64,000 nucleotides of DNA from Argyresthia goedartella. Lineage: Eukaryota; Arthropoda; Insecta; Lepidoptera; Argyresthiidae. The position numbers were made by a program, and so were the translations under genes. The notes under the pieces are model-generated. The model was not told the DNA's origin. It worked only from the letters and a program-made list of their open reading frames with translations, and made no database searches. The stretch spans positions 3,952,661 to 4,016,660 of the forward strand of contig OX463812.1 of assembly GCA_949825045.1 (NCBI GenBank). The letters run 5' to 3'. This document shows, piece after piece, positions 1 to 10,820 of this stretch. Position 1 is the stretch's first letter; each line of letters starts with the position of its first letter.

Positions 1-45
1 TCGTGCGCGAGTTCGACTCGCACTTGACCGTTTTTTTTACCGCAT
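1..45 (+). repeat. 3' end of interspersed repeat family L (lepidopteran type)
   Basis: The first bases match the terminal part of a repeat present at least seven times here. Its 3' end reads GGAACCCTTCGTGCGCGA, then ACTCGCACTTGACCG and a T run. Only the last ~35 bases lie inside the window. Fuller copies are at 39369-39805 and 51230-51660. The family is widespread in Lepidoptera; I do not assign it to a transposon class. Confidence 0.7.
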
Positions 46-689
46 CATTACCAATGCATACGCGATTACCTAGTCGTACAAGCGATATAATTCCATTTGG
101 TAGCTATAGGTATTTATATATATTATATTTTCTCACGACAATATAATTGAATACTTCACCGTTTAACGTACTATTTCTTTCCTCATATTGTCGAAGATAT
201 CGCTGAAAATTGCTCGATATTCAACGTCATGTCCCCACTATGCGGATAGTCGGGCAGCATTAGAAGGATGTTAAAAAAGACTTGTCACTGCATACCCAGT
301 TAATGTCTATCTATTTAATCGGATTGAAATCCTAGCTTGTATACTAAGTTGTTACATGATGACAATGTGTATTATTTGTTTATTTGGGAACTGAGTCCAC
401 AGAACGTTACAATATAAAGTACTTAAAATTAATATATGAGATAGGCCAATTAAGAACTCTTATTATACGACCTTAACATTCAAAAGGGTAAGCAAAAAAC
501 ATAAAAAAACAGAGGCATCTCATATTATTAAAAATATGAATAAAACAAAAAAAAAAAAACAGTTGTCCGTTGTTTGTTTGTGTATATGTGTATTTGTGTG
601 TGTGTGTAGGAAATAGAGAGAATATTATAAATACACACTTCCTGGGTCGCCAACATGCAAGAGCTAATGGACGGGGAATGTAGAGAAGT
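46..689. other. No gene recognised
   Basis: AT-rich DNA with a TG-rich simple-sequence patch around 565-608. The open frames are short and low in complexity; I see no domain or splice pattern. Confidence 0.5.
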
Positions 690-768
690 GGCAAAAAATG
701 ACGATTGCTAAGTATATGTAAATATCTACAGTAATAAAGACATTTGGAATTTGGAATTTGGAAGCTGG
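690..768 (+). mobile_element. 3' terminus of a LINE, GGAATTT-repeat tail
   Basis: A short fragment ending in tandem TTTGGAA repeats, the tail of a truncated non-LTR element. The stretch GTAAATATCTACAGTAATAA at its centre recurs on the minus strand near 59230, where it follows a recognisable reverse transcriptase C-terminus. This identifies the fragment as the extreme 3' end of that LINE family. Confidence 0.6.
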
Positions 769-1059
769 CACATGCTCTATCACATAGTTCTGAAAAAGGT
801 GGCCTGGCTTGAAATCTATAGAATCTTTCCTTTACTCAGTCAAAACATCAAGTTGATAGGTCGGTCCTACGAAAAAGTTTTATTTTTTACTCTGTGTGTA
901 GTGTCCGACCCTAAGGCAGGACCTGACCGGCATAACTTATTGCCAAAAAGTAATATGTGACGTCAAATTAAGATATAAGGAATAATATCAGAAATTGCGC
1001 GGAGCTGAGGGTAAGAGGGGGAAATAGTTAATTAATTTATTGATTTATTTAATATACAA

Positions 1060-1400
1060 AATTCAAATTCAAAATTCAAAAAGAGTTAGTTTATTACCAT
1101 AAGAAACACATAGGTAACATTTGGAGAATGTCAAATCTTAAACTAACACATGTATAAGGTACAGGGAAATATAGAACTCAATTTGAATTCCGTCACCTCA
1201 ATGTTTTAGATGCTGGAGGCAAAGAGGCGACTAGAAACCTCCAGCTTTATACGTTATTTTTTACAGAATTGGAGCAAACACCTTCCCAAGCTTTCTTGTC
1301 TTCTACATAATCTGATATTTTGTAGTAACCTTTTTTACATAAGTGATTTTTAACAACATTTTTAAATTTATTTACAGACAATTCTTGTAACAAGTACGAT
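1060..1400 (-). mobile_element. LINE 3'-end fragment (reverse transcriptase C-terminus)
   Basis: On the minus strand the segment encodes a short C-terminal peptide with the pattern KNHLCKKGYYKISDY. That is the usual end of CR1/Jockey-type ORF2 proteins; compare KNHLLQKAYYSIEEY at 28190. A 3' UTR and a tail of TTGAATT-type repeats follow at 1060-1085. It is a 5'-truncated, non-functional copy. Confidence 0.65.
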
Positions 1401-1743
1401 ATACAACATTACAGGTATACAACCAACGCGCTGTACAAAGTCTAATAGTTATACAATGTCAGTATCAATTTAGGTAAGTCGATTTCACAGGTAGGGAACA
1501 AAGGGTACAAATTCGTAGAAAATACTACATATCAAATCATATTAAACATTAAATTTAGGTTAAATTCAAATAGTATAAAACATTATTAGGTATGTCAAGG
1601 GTACTGAAATAAGATGTCAATGCGAAAAATAATAATAATAATATTTCTTAGATAACACTTTCACTTTTTCATCTCGCAGAACCTGCCACATTCTCGCACA
1701 ATATGCCTCCACTCATCACCAAACAGATCAGTCAGTGGTGCTG

Positions 1744-1876
1744 CAGCAAGCAGAGCATTGAGGCTATCCCGCGCCCTCACCGGTGCGGTACGTGCCGCCT
1801 GCTAACAGCTGGTGCCTACGCGTGCGGAGAAATCTGTCGGGCACGTATAGCGCGCATACCGTACCGACAAGCACTT
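1744..1876. repeat. GC-rich interspersed repeat, copy 1
   Basis: This segment of about 130 bp is far richer in GC than its flanks. It recurs, diverged, at 38160-38320 in the same orientation. Shared blocks include TTGAGGCT(A/G)TCCCG, TGCCGCC and GCGCATACCG. Neither strand gives a convincing protein. Family unknown. Confidence 0.6.
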
Positions 1877-2084
1877 AAATAATGATAAAACTTGAGAACC
1901 TCAAATAAATGATGACAGTTGTCATGAAGCAATAACCAAAAACGCCTGAAGCATCTGAATGGTCATAATTTGTGTCTGACCTTCCGTGTAAGGAAGTATA
2001 TTTATTTAAATTTACTTTTTTTTTAATCAATTCTCTTGTAACGAACTTGTTACGAAAACAAATTAGTTTTGAATTTGGGTGGGA

Positions 2085-2440
2085 CTTTTGTGGGTCAAAT
2101 CATTATTTATTCATTATATCGTGTGCCATGTCAAATGAAAAGGCTTTTTGCGAGGATTTTTTTTCATACCTTTGAAATACTTAGTTATGAAACTGCTTGA
2201 AAAAAAGACAAAAATAGACCGCCCCTCCTTATATCCGAAATTACTGATCTTTAAATAATAAAAACTTAATCTAGGTATTTACAGGAAAAACATCAATGTA
2301 TGGTTTTAATAAAGGTCAAATTGGGGGGCAAATCAGAAAATAAAAACAAAAGGTTTATATTTATATATATATTTATAAATGAAACTGAAATGACATGTCA
2401 AATGAAAGGGCTTGTTGCAAGGATTTTTTTTTATAATTTT
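2085..2440. repeat. Diverged direct duplication
   Basis: The block ATGTCAAATGAAAAGGC, then TTG(C)(G/A)AGGATTTTTTTT, occurs near 2129 and again near 2395, each preceded by a GGGTCAAAT/GGGCAAAT motif. The two ~100-bp units are diverged. The short open frames over them look fortuitous. Confidence 0.4.
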
Positions 2441-2458
2441 TACATTCTTTGTTTAAAC

Positions 2459-2671
2459 AATGGGGCTGATTCTGAAGGGCACAGTAACTAAATTTTTTTG
2501 ACAACCTTAACTCCGACAGCTCTTTACTGTTGCCATAGATACCATTTTCAAAGTAACTTTTAAATTATTTTAATGTACTGATGACCTAATTCAAAAGTGC
2601 CGCATAACAGCTATCAGACTTAAAGTTGTCAAGTAATTTTAGTGAGTGTATCCTTCAGAACTAGCCCCATT
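2459..2671. mobile_element. Foldback MITE, about 213 bp
   Basis: The two ends are an imperfect inverted repeat of about 65 bp. The left end begins AATGGGGCTGATTCTGAAGG; the reverse complement of the right end begins AATGGGGCTAGTTCTGAAGG. Both arms continue through ACTAAA and TTGACAAC. No open frame and no clear target duplication. This is the structure of a non-autonomous DNA element. Confidence 0.65.
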
Positions 2672-2716
2672 ATTAAGAAAATAGACATAATTCCCTTACC
2701 AGAAACTTGAAGACCA

Positions 2717-2775
2717 TTATGTGGTGATGCGGAACCCTTCATGCGCAAGTCAGATTCGCACTTGATCGTCTATCA
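2717..2775 (+). repeat. 3' end of repeat family L
   Basis: Contains GCGGAACCCTTCATGCGCAA followed by ATTCGCACTTGATCG, a diverged copy of the terminal block of family L. Confidence 0.6.
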
Positions 2776-3639
2776 CAAACACCAGTTTCCAGTACTGCCT
2801 CGGTTTAACTTCCGTTTTCCATCTTACCAGGATATCTTTCCAATCTCTACTTTATCCTCATAACAGACTTGTCTGAACCACATGTGACCTTTACCTAGTC
2901 TACATTAGAAACCATACGTGCTTATAATAATTTAAATCAGCCTGCCACAATTTTGTTGCCAGCCCAGACATACAAAACGTATCGTGCATATAAATCGGTG
3001 TCTTATTTCGGTTAGAATAGAAACATAATATGTAAATTGTGGTGTACTTTTTATTCGTCACTGGTCAAACTCTTTGGGTAGGTAGGTAGAGGCAGGTTGT
3101 GCTATTGAGATACGAAATTGCTGTTAGCGGAATGCACAGCCCGATGCTTAAACTAAGTGCCGCTTATTGACATTGTATTCATCCCAGCAAAAGACTGTGA
3201 CGGTTTACTTTGAGTTGTGTATTTAGATAATTCTGTGTTTTTCCTGACCCGTTATTAACTCAAACATGTCTTAGTAAAAGGACATCTAACAAGCGCATAC
3301 TTAATCAGTATTAAATTGAGCCAAGCAATCACACCTAAATCAAAAACAAACATAAGAACATACACTTAGGTTGAGTAGGTAATTAAACTAATTATTTGTG
3401 ATAGCAACACTTAACTTGCTTCATTAACGATAACCTTTGCCACGATTTTAATGAAGTTTGACTATAAATAAGTTGGTTAGAACTGGTGTATCTGTTGGAA
3501 CTTGTACTCAACATGTGGATAAATAAACAGACATTCTTAAGATGCTATTGACCTAATCTAGGAGCCACAGTTTCATGGTGGAGAACCAAAAACCGAGACT
3601 TTCCAAACATAATTAAACATCTAAGATCCGGAGATGGTG
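2776..3639. other. No gene recognised
   Basis: Mixed AT-rich sequence. I see no open frame of note, no SINE promoter boxes and no inverted-repeat structure. Confidence 0.5.
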
Positions 3640-3722
3640 TTTCTTCCTTCCCTCCCGGGATTCGAAGTTGGACCCCTCGCTCATAAGGCGAAACCTCGGC
3701 CTCTACGCCGTGGTTCTGAAAT
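3640..3722 (-). mobile_element. tRNA-derived SINE head (pol III boxes)
   Basis: On the minus strand, a box A-like CGGCGTAGAGG is followed by a box B-like ACTTCGAATCC, spaced as in a tRNA-derived promoter. The arms do not form a complete tRNA, so this is read as the head of a SINE. The body and tail are not resolved. The short open frames over 3668-3955 on both strands are not recognisable. Confidence 0.4.
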
Positions 3723-4049
3723 ACGATCTGTCTGAAATCCCGAGCCAGATGTCATTTCGCCGACTCACTTCCCGAAGACTAAGACAGATAGTGCGACCCA
3801 ATTCAAAGGGTTTGCCTAAAAGACCGCTGAATACAAAGCCATGGCAATATTTCATCCGTTGTAAGGCTCTAACAAGATTTTTGGACGACCGCCGCCATCG
3901 GCATGGCATTATGTTAAGTTACGGTAAGGGACGGGATCCTAACTTTTTTGCGTGACCTGCATTTTGTTCGGCGCCCTTATTTCACGATTTGGACGGGTCG
4001 GACCGAGTGTAAGGAACACTATCCAACAAATTGTGATTGATATGTATGC

Positions 4050-4442
4050 CACCGTAGGATTGTCAAAACCGTTAGTTGATAAACTAACGTTTTTTTCTCG
4101 TCAGTTGGTCAGCTATCGAAAGATAGTAAACTGTAGCGTAATGCGTAATGCTGCTTACTATATGACGCGTAAGTTGATCAACTATCGTTTAAAACCATTT
4201 AATAGTAAACTGGTTCAAACTTGAATTGCAAACGAAATACCAGGGCAAACACTGCGGTAGCTTAGGTGAAGACTAGAGGGGGCGAGAGCAGCGAAGCCCC
4301 CGAATATTCTTCGTGTTAGGTTGACATGTAGGAACAAAATAAACGTAAATTATAATCCCCGTCGGTCTGGTTTACTATCTGCGTATTGTTGATCAACTAC
4401 CGCGTTAGTTTATCAACTAACGGTTTTGACTATCTTCCGGTG
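4050..4442. mobile_element. Foldback element with nested palindromes, about 393 bp
   Basis: The arms at 4050-4091 and about 4404-4442 are inverted repeats containing GTCAAAACCGTTAGTTGATA and its complement. The pairing continues inward (AGATAGTAAACT and AGTTTACTATCT-like blocks), and GTTGATCAAC palindromes occur in both halves. No transposase. The centre (4246-4325) contains the conserved core described next. Confidence 0.6.
4246..4325 (+). repeat. Conserved core repeat K, copy 1
   Basis: About 80 bp with the block CTGCGGTAGCTTAGGTGAAG, then a GGGGGCGAG...GCGAAG segment ending in TTAGGTTG. The same core occurs at 6596-6668 (minus), 9975-10050 (minus) and 57812-57885 (plus). Here it sits inside a foldback element unrelated to the one around copy 2. 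Confidence 0.6.
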
Positions 4443-4446
4443 ACAT

Positions 4447-6282
4447 GTGTTCTGCAAACGCCGCCAATGGTCTATGCAAACTTTTCCATCCGGAAAGGAA
4501 TTTATGGAACGAAGACGCCATAAATACGCATACTCCACTGCCAAATTACAAGATCACAGGTAATGTTCAATTATTTTTACGCGTGTTGCGTAAGACTGTA
4601 ACTAAGTAGGGATGCCGGACGGTGGAACAAAAAGCTATCTCATAGTGGTGGTCAAGGGGGGTGATAAGGCCGAGGGCAGACCATCTGCCCGATGGTCCAA
4701 AGATATCATCAAGTCGGTGGGTTTTTTCTGGTTGCGATCAAAGTCAAAGTCAAAGTAAAAAAAAACTTTTTATTGTAAATCATCATCATCATCTTTTCAT
4801 TTCAAAGCATCCGTGGCCTAGCGGTATCCGCACATCAGAAACGATCATGCGGGTAGCAACATCGATAGATGGGTCTCCGTTCTATTTGGCATTTGTTTCG
4901 GACGCTAACGTGTTTCGGATTAACCTGTAGGTAGCTCCTATCGCTCCTCGGTAGTAGTCGTAAAGCTGTTTCAGAGTCCCTATTGGGCAGCTTGATAACT
5001 TCTGACAGTCGGGTTGGCGACAAGCCCGACACCCCTCCATCAACCCGCACTGAGCTAGCTTGGTAGAGGATGGCTCAATCTTACTGATATCAGTGTAAAA
5101 GCCCGTGGCTGGTAGGGATGTTAATGTCATATAAAAATCGTTTGAATATCCGCTGCTTTCCACTACAACAATATGCCATAGGACATGGTACTATGAAAGT
5201 AACTAAAATAGATTAGCTTAGCTGTAGTTACATTCGTGTTTTGTCTCATTGGCACAGGATCGTGACAATTATCCAGCATTGAGTCGATGTGGGCTGACAA
5301 TCATGAAAATTGTGAACAGTAAGCAAAAACTCAAAATTCGAAAAAAAAAAACAAAAACTCAAATAATTTCTTGAACGTAGGCAAAAATAATGCACTTTTA
5401 CAAGTCAACATGTTGCAGATACATGGAGAAAAATTAAAAATAAAATCAAATATGACCAACCAAACTAACGAGTAACTGATTATGATTTGAGTTTGTAATA
5501 TATATATATATATATATATATTAAAATGTTTTTTTTTTCAACAACACGATAATACATTACAAGGCACATGGGTATGCTTAGGAATTAATAATATTTTATT
5601 AAATGCTTTTTGAAGAAAACATATGAAGGCTCTTTGTACTAGTAAAATATTGTATTACGGCAAAGCAATTTTATGCAGTACAATTAAAAAGTAATCTAAT
5701 CTAACGACAATATTATATCATCGTATCTCTAAGTGTCAATATGATGTCGCAAAATAAAAAAAATACAAAAGAAATAAATATACATTAGAAACACGGAAAC
5801 GTTACTACGCGACCTTATGCTGCAGCGACATCTTGCATCTGTAGTCTCTATTACAACTACCTCGCATACAAGTCTAGGTCAAACTATTTACTACCGACGA
5901 GTCCAACACCGTATTTTCACTGACCCTTCTTATTCATCTAGGGGTCAAAGTCGGCGGGACTTTGGACCGTGAAATCGGGACACCCACGCGGCTTGGTGTG
6001 ATAAACTGTGAATAAACAGTACATTATAGGGTGTTGCAGAAATATTTTCATCACTATGTTGATGGGCTCACAATTCTAGTCTCCACAGCGAAGGCATTTG
6101 GCTAGCCGCATGCCCCTTCTCGCGTAGGAATGGGATTAGGTTTGCCCAGAGGTGGACCTAGCTAAATCGACATTTTCGACCCAATGACTCTTATTAAAAT
6201 AATTAATGTACCCCATAAATGTCCCTAACGAGGGGCACGGTCCTTAGAACCTCCATACCGGGTGTATAAATATGTCAATACT
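4447..6282. other. No gene recognised; TA microsatellite at 5499-5521
   Basis: Contains poly(A) stretches (5340-5352) and a TA dinucleotide run (5499-5521). A moderately GC-rich patch at 4810-5110 has short open frames on the minus strand and one box A-like TGGCCTAGCGG but no box B. It may be old repeat sequence; I cannot name it. Confidence 0.45.
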
Positions 6283-6326
6283 CTGTGTAGTGAATTTCAA
6301 CGAAATCGTTAAAATTCACTACACAG
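6283..6326. repeat. Short near-perfect hairpin
   Basis: Arms of about 20 bp, CTGTGTAGTGAATTTCAACG and its near-complement, separated by a 4-base loop (one mismatch). No transposon boundary is visible around it. Confidence 0.6.
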
Positions 6327-6498
6327 GTTATTGAATACACCAACAATACACTGAAGGTTCTAATCGTTCAAAATCCATCTCAACCACAAATATTGCTTGT
6401 TTTATCATCACAGCAATGCTATTATAGTAGCAGTAATACTGATTTGAGATAGATAGGGACCTAAAGTACGATTATTTTAAATTGACTAGTATTTAATC

Positions 6499-6701
6499 GC
6501 ACATCAAAAATACTGATTTTCACAGCAAAAAAGGAACAGCTCAAACTCTTTTTCTGTTTTTTGTATTTTTGTTTTACTTACAAAATCAACCTAATATGAA
6601 GGATAAACGGGTTTTCTTCGCTCACCCCCTTTACTCTTCACCTAAGCTACCGCAGTATTTTGCCCTGATATTTGCTGTGCAAATCAGTATTATCGATGTG
6701 C
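6499..6701. mobile_element. MITE of about 203 bp carrying core repeat K
   Basis: Terminal inverted repeats of about 31 bp: the left begins GCACATCAAAAATACTGATT and the right, reversed, GCACATCGATAATACTGATT. Between them, on the minus strand, lies the same core as at 4246-4325. The copy at 57763-57890 shares one terminus and the core. Non-autonomous DNA element; superfamily not determined. Confidence 0.65.
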
Positions 6702-7609
6702 AGTTTCATATTTCCCTTTAAATTTTAACGCACGACACTACTCGTTTTTTTTTTAAATCAATCAACCGTTTCCAGAATTTTCCTTTAATAAACTCTTCAT
6801 CATACACCTCTGTGCCAAATTTCAAGTTTCCTGGTCATCTTGATCACTTTCAGCGACGCAATGTCGTGCGATAAAATTAAGTAATCGTAAACTTATTACA
6901 CATCCATAGTTTTCCTCAAATCCTCTGCCACACAGTCGTATCCTTCATATCGGCCATCAAGGAAAATACTTAATTACAAGGAAGGCTAATTAATTAGTAT
7001 TATTACAGGCATCTTCAACGAGGTCATACGATACGGATCTCCTTAGCGAATTTATAGTGCCATCACGTAATGACGAGTTTATGTACTTTCCTATAGAACA
7101 GCCCTAGACCTTAAGGCTTAGAAGTTTAGGGCGAGGCTTGTATGTAGTGTTTGATGTGGGTTGATTTAGTATCTTCTTTTAGTTGAACAAGTAAGATGGG
7201 TTGATGGTTCATTTAGTTAATTGAGGAAGAGTTTTCTTATACATCCGTTTAATAGTGATGAAGGAACTTGGGGACTGTTTACATCACGGTCATAATATCT
7301 GTGCACCTGTCGCCGGCGGTCTCAACATCTAGAACTCAATCTGCCTATATGTGATATTAGACTAAATTTAATGGGTCTAGAACTGAAATCTACCGGAACG
7401 CAAATTATAGTGTGTGTAATGCACTGTTAGGTAAAGCACAAACTGCCGGGACTCTTAGGTGTAAACGTTTCTATAACATTTTTTTAACTAAGGCATAGTA
7501 AAAAGCACTAACAATTGACTAGTTTTGAAGACTGACAATGATTGATTAATTATATAGTTCCGAATAATCCAGTTGAGAGTCCAAACATTCTCAACATACA
7601 TAAATCACT
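6702..7609. other. No gene recognised
   Basis: AT-rich sequence without a recognisable repeat or open frame. The LINE fragment beginning at 7610 has no visible 5' part here. Confidence 0.5.
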
Positions 7610-8452
7610 CAGGGATCCCTGCTTGGTCCTTTATTGTTTATCATTTATGTGGGAGATATCGAATCGTGTTTTAATTCATCAAATCTATTGAGTTTCGCAG
7701 ATGATATGAAAATTTATTCTATTATATCATCTCATGTTGATGTGATTGCCCTTCAGGCAGATCTCACTCGCTTAGAAGATTATTGCCGTATCAATAAGTT
7801 AGAGCTGAATCCTTCTAAATGTTTCGTCTGTACTTTTACCCGTAAATTCAATGTTCTTCACACAAACTATACTTTACAAGGCCAGGATCTTTCTAGATGT
7901 AATATACTGCGTGATCTAGGTGTACACCATGACTCAAGGTTGCTCTTTGATCGTCATGTTGATAAAATTGTCAATAAAGCTTCGAAATCACTGGGTTTTG
8001 TTATGCGAATATCTAAGAGTTTTACTAATATCAAAACTATAAAACTATTATATTGTACATTCGTAAGAAGTAACCTTGAGTATGCGTCTCAGATATGGAA
8101 CCCGAACTATGCCACTTATATAGATCGTATTGAAAATATCCAAAAGCGGTTCCTGAGGTACCTATGTTTTAGAGTTAAAATTCCCTATAAATCCAATAAC
8201 TATCTAAATCGCTGTAAACAATTTCACTTTTTACCTCTTCAAAATAGGCGGAATATTGCCGATTACCTATATATGTTAAATATAATTAATAATGACATCG
8301 ATTGTCCGGTCCTCCTGAGCAAACTTAAATTTGTTGTTCCACAGAGGTCACTCAGATTCAACCCTCCATTAAATGTGCCTAGAGCCTCAACTAACTATAG
8401 ACAAAATTCGTTTTTGATACGAGCAAGCAGGACTGCTAGCAGGCTGTTTTAG
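7610..8452 (+). pseudogene. LINE ORF2 C-terminal part (reverse transcriptase)
   Basis: The frame opens with QGSLLGPLLFIIY, the conserved block that begins at 7610, followed by the catalytic box FADDMK about 35 residues later, then the thumb and C-terminal region with LLYCTFVRSNLEYASQIWNP. It ends at a normal stop in AGCAGGCTGTTTTAG. Endonuclease and the N-terminal palm are absent, so it is a dead remnant. No ATG is needed, as the frame is simply cut by the truncation. A related C-terminus (NYRQNSYLWRACNKYN) is at 59648-59902. Confidence 0.85.
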
Positions 8453-8764
8453 CAAGTTGTTGGACATAGATATATTTCATACCAATATTGTCAAGGCAAG
8501 GCGGTGCCTAACCCTTAATTTTTTTAGTGCATAGTTTTAATCTTTTTTTAATATGGTTTTTGTGTCAATATCTCACTGTTTGTTTTCATTGGCAAGTGTA
8601 ACAAATATGACGAGTGTTCCCATGTTTATTTTTTGCTCTATTTCTATAAGTGAATACCTGTAATTAGCTTTCTATTTCTATTTTAGTTTTTAAAGAAATT
8701 TGTTTATAGCTGTTGGTTTTCCAAATATTAAATAAATAAAAATGAATAAATAAATAAATAAATA
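7610..8764 (+). mobile_element. 5'-truncated LINE, AATA-repeat tail
   Basis: A non-LTR element broken within the reverse transcriptase palm domain at its 5' end. It keeps the rest of ORF2, a 3' UTR of about 300 bp and a tail of AAATA/AATA units at 8726-8764. This is the product expected of incomplete target-primed reverse transcription. Jockey/CR1-like by protein pattern. Confidence 0.85.
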
Positions 8765-9129
8765 TTAGGTCCTTACATATGAAATTGGCGTTTTGTATGG
8801 AGTAATTGAAGTTAACTCAATTTTCAGTACAAACATTTTTGTATTTTTTTTAGGAATGACAGATCCTAATTTTATAATCGTTGTGTGTATAGTTATATAT
8901 AGTGTATAGCTAACAGAAAATTTTATATAATTTTTGAAAAGTGTAAGCTGTACAAAAATATTACCAATATTATCATGAAAATGGATGACATTTAGGAGTC
9001 ACTGATTTTGAAGATAACATTTTAGTTATCAAACTGAAAATTAAAAGAAAATTTAATAAGTAGATGTAAAATATTAAAATTCATTTTAATATTTCACCAC
9101 ACCACCACCACCACATCGCACCTCGCCGG

Positions 9130-9225
9130 ATAAATAGGCTCATCATCATCTTCAATCAGCCCACACCTACCCACTGCGGGGTACAGGCCTGTTCTCTACC
9201 TCGCTATCCGCCATAAGTTGCTTAC
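9130..9225 (-). mobile_element. RTE-type LINE 3' end
   Basis: Read on the minus strand, this has the typical RTE/BovB-like 3' UTR signature of insects: an AGGCCTGTACCCCGCAGTGG block followed by GGCTGATTGAAGATGATGATG. Only the 3' tail remains. Confidence 0.6.
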
Positions 9226-9239
9226 TTATTTATTTTTAT

Positions 9240-9346
9240 TTTATTTTAAGGTGTAACATAGATTAGGAAATTCTCTTTTTGTACTAACAATACTATGGAA
9301 CCGTGTTTTCTGAAAATAAATGTTTTATTATTATTATTATTATTAA
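9240..9346 (+). mobile_element. Non-LTR element 3' end with TTA-repeat tail
   Basis: A short 3' UTR with AATAAA-like sequence, ending in a run of ATT/TTA units at about 9325-9346. A similar but distinct 3' end is at 10480-10673. The element type cannot be told from this fragment. Confidence 0.45.
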
Positions 9347-9559
9347 AACAATAAAAAAACTGGAAATAGCTATTGAATTACTCGTATTATGAACTCCTGA
9401 ATCTGTAAGAAAAATTCGCCAATTTCATAGGTAAGCACCCAATAGAATTATGCGCTCCATTATCGCGGGACTTATATAAAACCTCTATTCATATTATAAA
9501 TATACATATGTACTGGCCACTTATACATATTGGGTCTTAGCACAAAAACTTAAAATCCT

Positions 9560-9790
9560 GCTCAACACTGGTTTCAACAAAAAGATGAATAGGATTTGAC
9601 GTTTATTTTGAGGTGAACTATGTGTTATTTTTTTTGCAGCAACATGGAATGAGTCTTACTACAAAAATATAAACTCATGTTCAACGCTTGCTTAAAGACA
9701 AAAATGTTGAGCTTTGACGTTTGTATTGAGGTTATTTAACCTCGTATGTTATATGTTTGACATTATTTGTAGTAACACAGATTGTATCAA
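9560..9790 (+). repeat. Two tandem copies of a ~120-bp repeat
   Basis: Two related units lie side by side (about 9560-9655 and 9665-9785). Each contains a CTCAAC(A/G)C...GTTTAAA-like start, TTTGACGTTT(A/G)TTTTGAGGT and GTAGTAACA-like blocks. A third copy is on the minus strand at 55690-55795, inside an intron of the transporter gene. Function unknown. Confidence 0.5.
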
Positions 9791-9959
9791 AAAATATACT
9801 CGACGCTGTAGGTCTGTCGTAGCTATATCGCAGAATTTGATTATTTCCTGAAATAGCCAACCATGGATTCACAATTTCATGAAATTATCAGAAAGGGCAA
9901 TTGAATTTCACGACAACCTGTCTTTTTAAAAGTAGTTAAATTCAGTACTACGTGTTTTG

Positions 9960-10050
9960 TGTTTTACATGGCAACCTAACATGAAGACTATTCGGGTCTT
10001 CGCTGCGCTCGCCTCCTTTACTCGTCATCTACCACCGCAGTGTTTACCCT
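9960..10050 (-). repeat. Conserved core repeat K, copy 3
   Basis: Minus-strand copy of the core at 4246-4325, with GAAGA...GGGTCTTCGCTGCGCTCGCC and CACCGCAGTGTTTACCCT blocks. No inverted-repeat termini found around it. Confidence 0.5.
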
Positions 10051-10159
10051 AAAATATTTCTTAGTTCAATGAAAGTTCTAATTCAACCATGGTATAGTCA
10101 ATTCTACGATATTGTTACGACATGTAAAACGGTGGGATTGCTATTTATTTTCTTGCCAC

Positions 10160-10360
10160 CACTCTGTGGGGTTGCGGTCGTGGCGCTTCTGTTGTGGCTC
10201 AGCCTGCCGTGAGAGAGGTCCCGGGCTCGATCCCCGGCCGGGAATTAAGAAAAAAAACCCAAGTCCTGGATGTTTATATGTGTGTGATGTCGTAGGACAT
10301 ACATACATACATACAAAACACAACAGAAGAGACCGACCCCTTTATCATTATTAAAAATAA
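10160..10360 (+). mobile_element. tRNA-derived SINE
   Basis: Plus-strand box A-like TGGCTCAGCC is followed by box B-like GGGCTCGATCCCCGG. Then come an A-rich stretch, a body of about 90 bp with a CATACATACATAC run, and an AAAATAAAATAAAA tail. The order of promoter boxes, body and A-rich tail fits a SINE. Confidence 0.6.
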
Positions 10361-10479
10361 AATAAAATTAAAAATAATTATAATAATTAATTGTATAAGT
10401 ATAACTACTAATTTAGGTACAACAAGTTTTTAATTTTAAATGTTACTATTTTTGTTGTTGGTTTCTTTCTGTGTACCAT

Positions 10480-10638
10480 AAACTAGCTTTACATATTTTA
10501 AGGGAAGAGCGCTGTAGCCTGAAATACAGGTTTAGACCTAGCTCAGGCTCAGATGTTCACATTATCTTTGTATCAATCTATTTAGCTAAGTACCTTTAAT
10601 TGTAACTTTTTACTGTTCAAGTTTTTGATGAATAAATA

Positions 10639-10673
<35 letters not shown>
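10480..10673 (+). mobile_element. Non-LTR element 3' end with TTA-repeat tail
   Basis: A 3' UTR of about 150 bp with GCGCTGTAGCCTGAAATACA and GATGAATAAATATTTT, ending in about eleven TTA units (10639-10673). Coding sequence is missing. Confidence 0.5.
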
Positions 10674-10779
10674 GTGTATTCCAGATATCACCCCGTAGCT
10701 TTCAAATTCAGTAGCATCGGTCAAATTGAAAAAATCTCCCAATCAGAACGCGATAAATTTACACTATAAACTACACTAC

Positions 10780-10820
10780 ATTATAATAATAATAATACCT
10801 TGGACACTATTTACACATAT
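10780..10820 (-). mobile_element. SINE family A, 3' part, split by the BEL-1 insertion
   Basis: Minus-strand SINE sequence (AATAATACCTTGGACACTAT, then TTTACACATAT on the plus strand). It stops exactly at the BEL-1 LTR and resumes at 18066. The last five bases, CATAT (10816-10820), are repeated at 18066-18070 and are the target-site duplication. Confidence 0.9.

Noticed and set aside
4810..4900. Box A-like TGGCCTAGCGG suggesting another SINE
   Set aside because: No box B at tRNA spacing and no A-rich tail.
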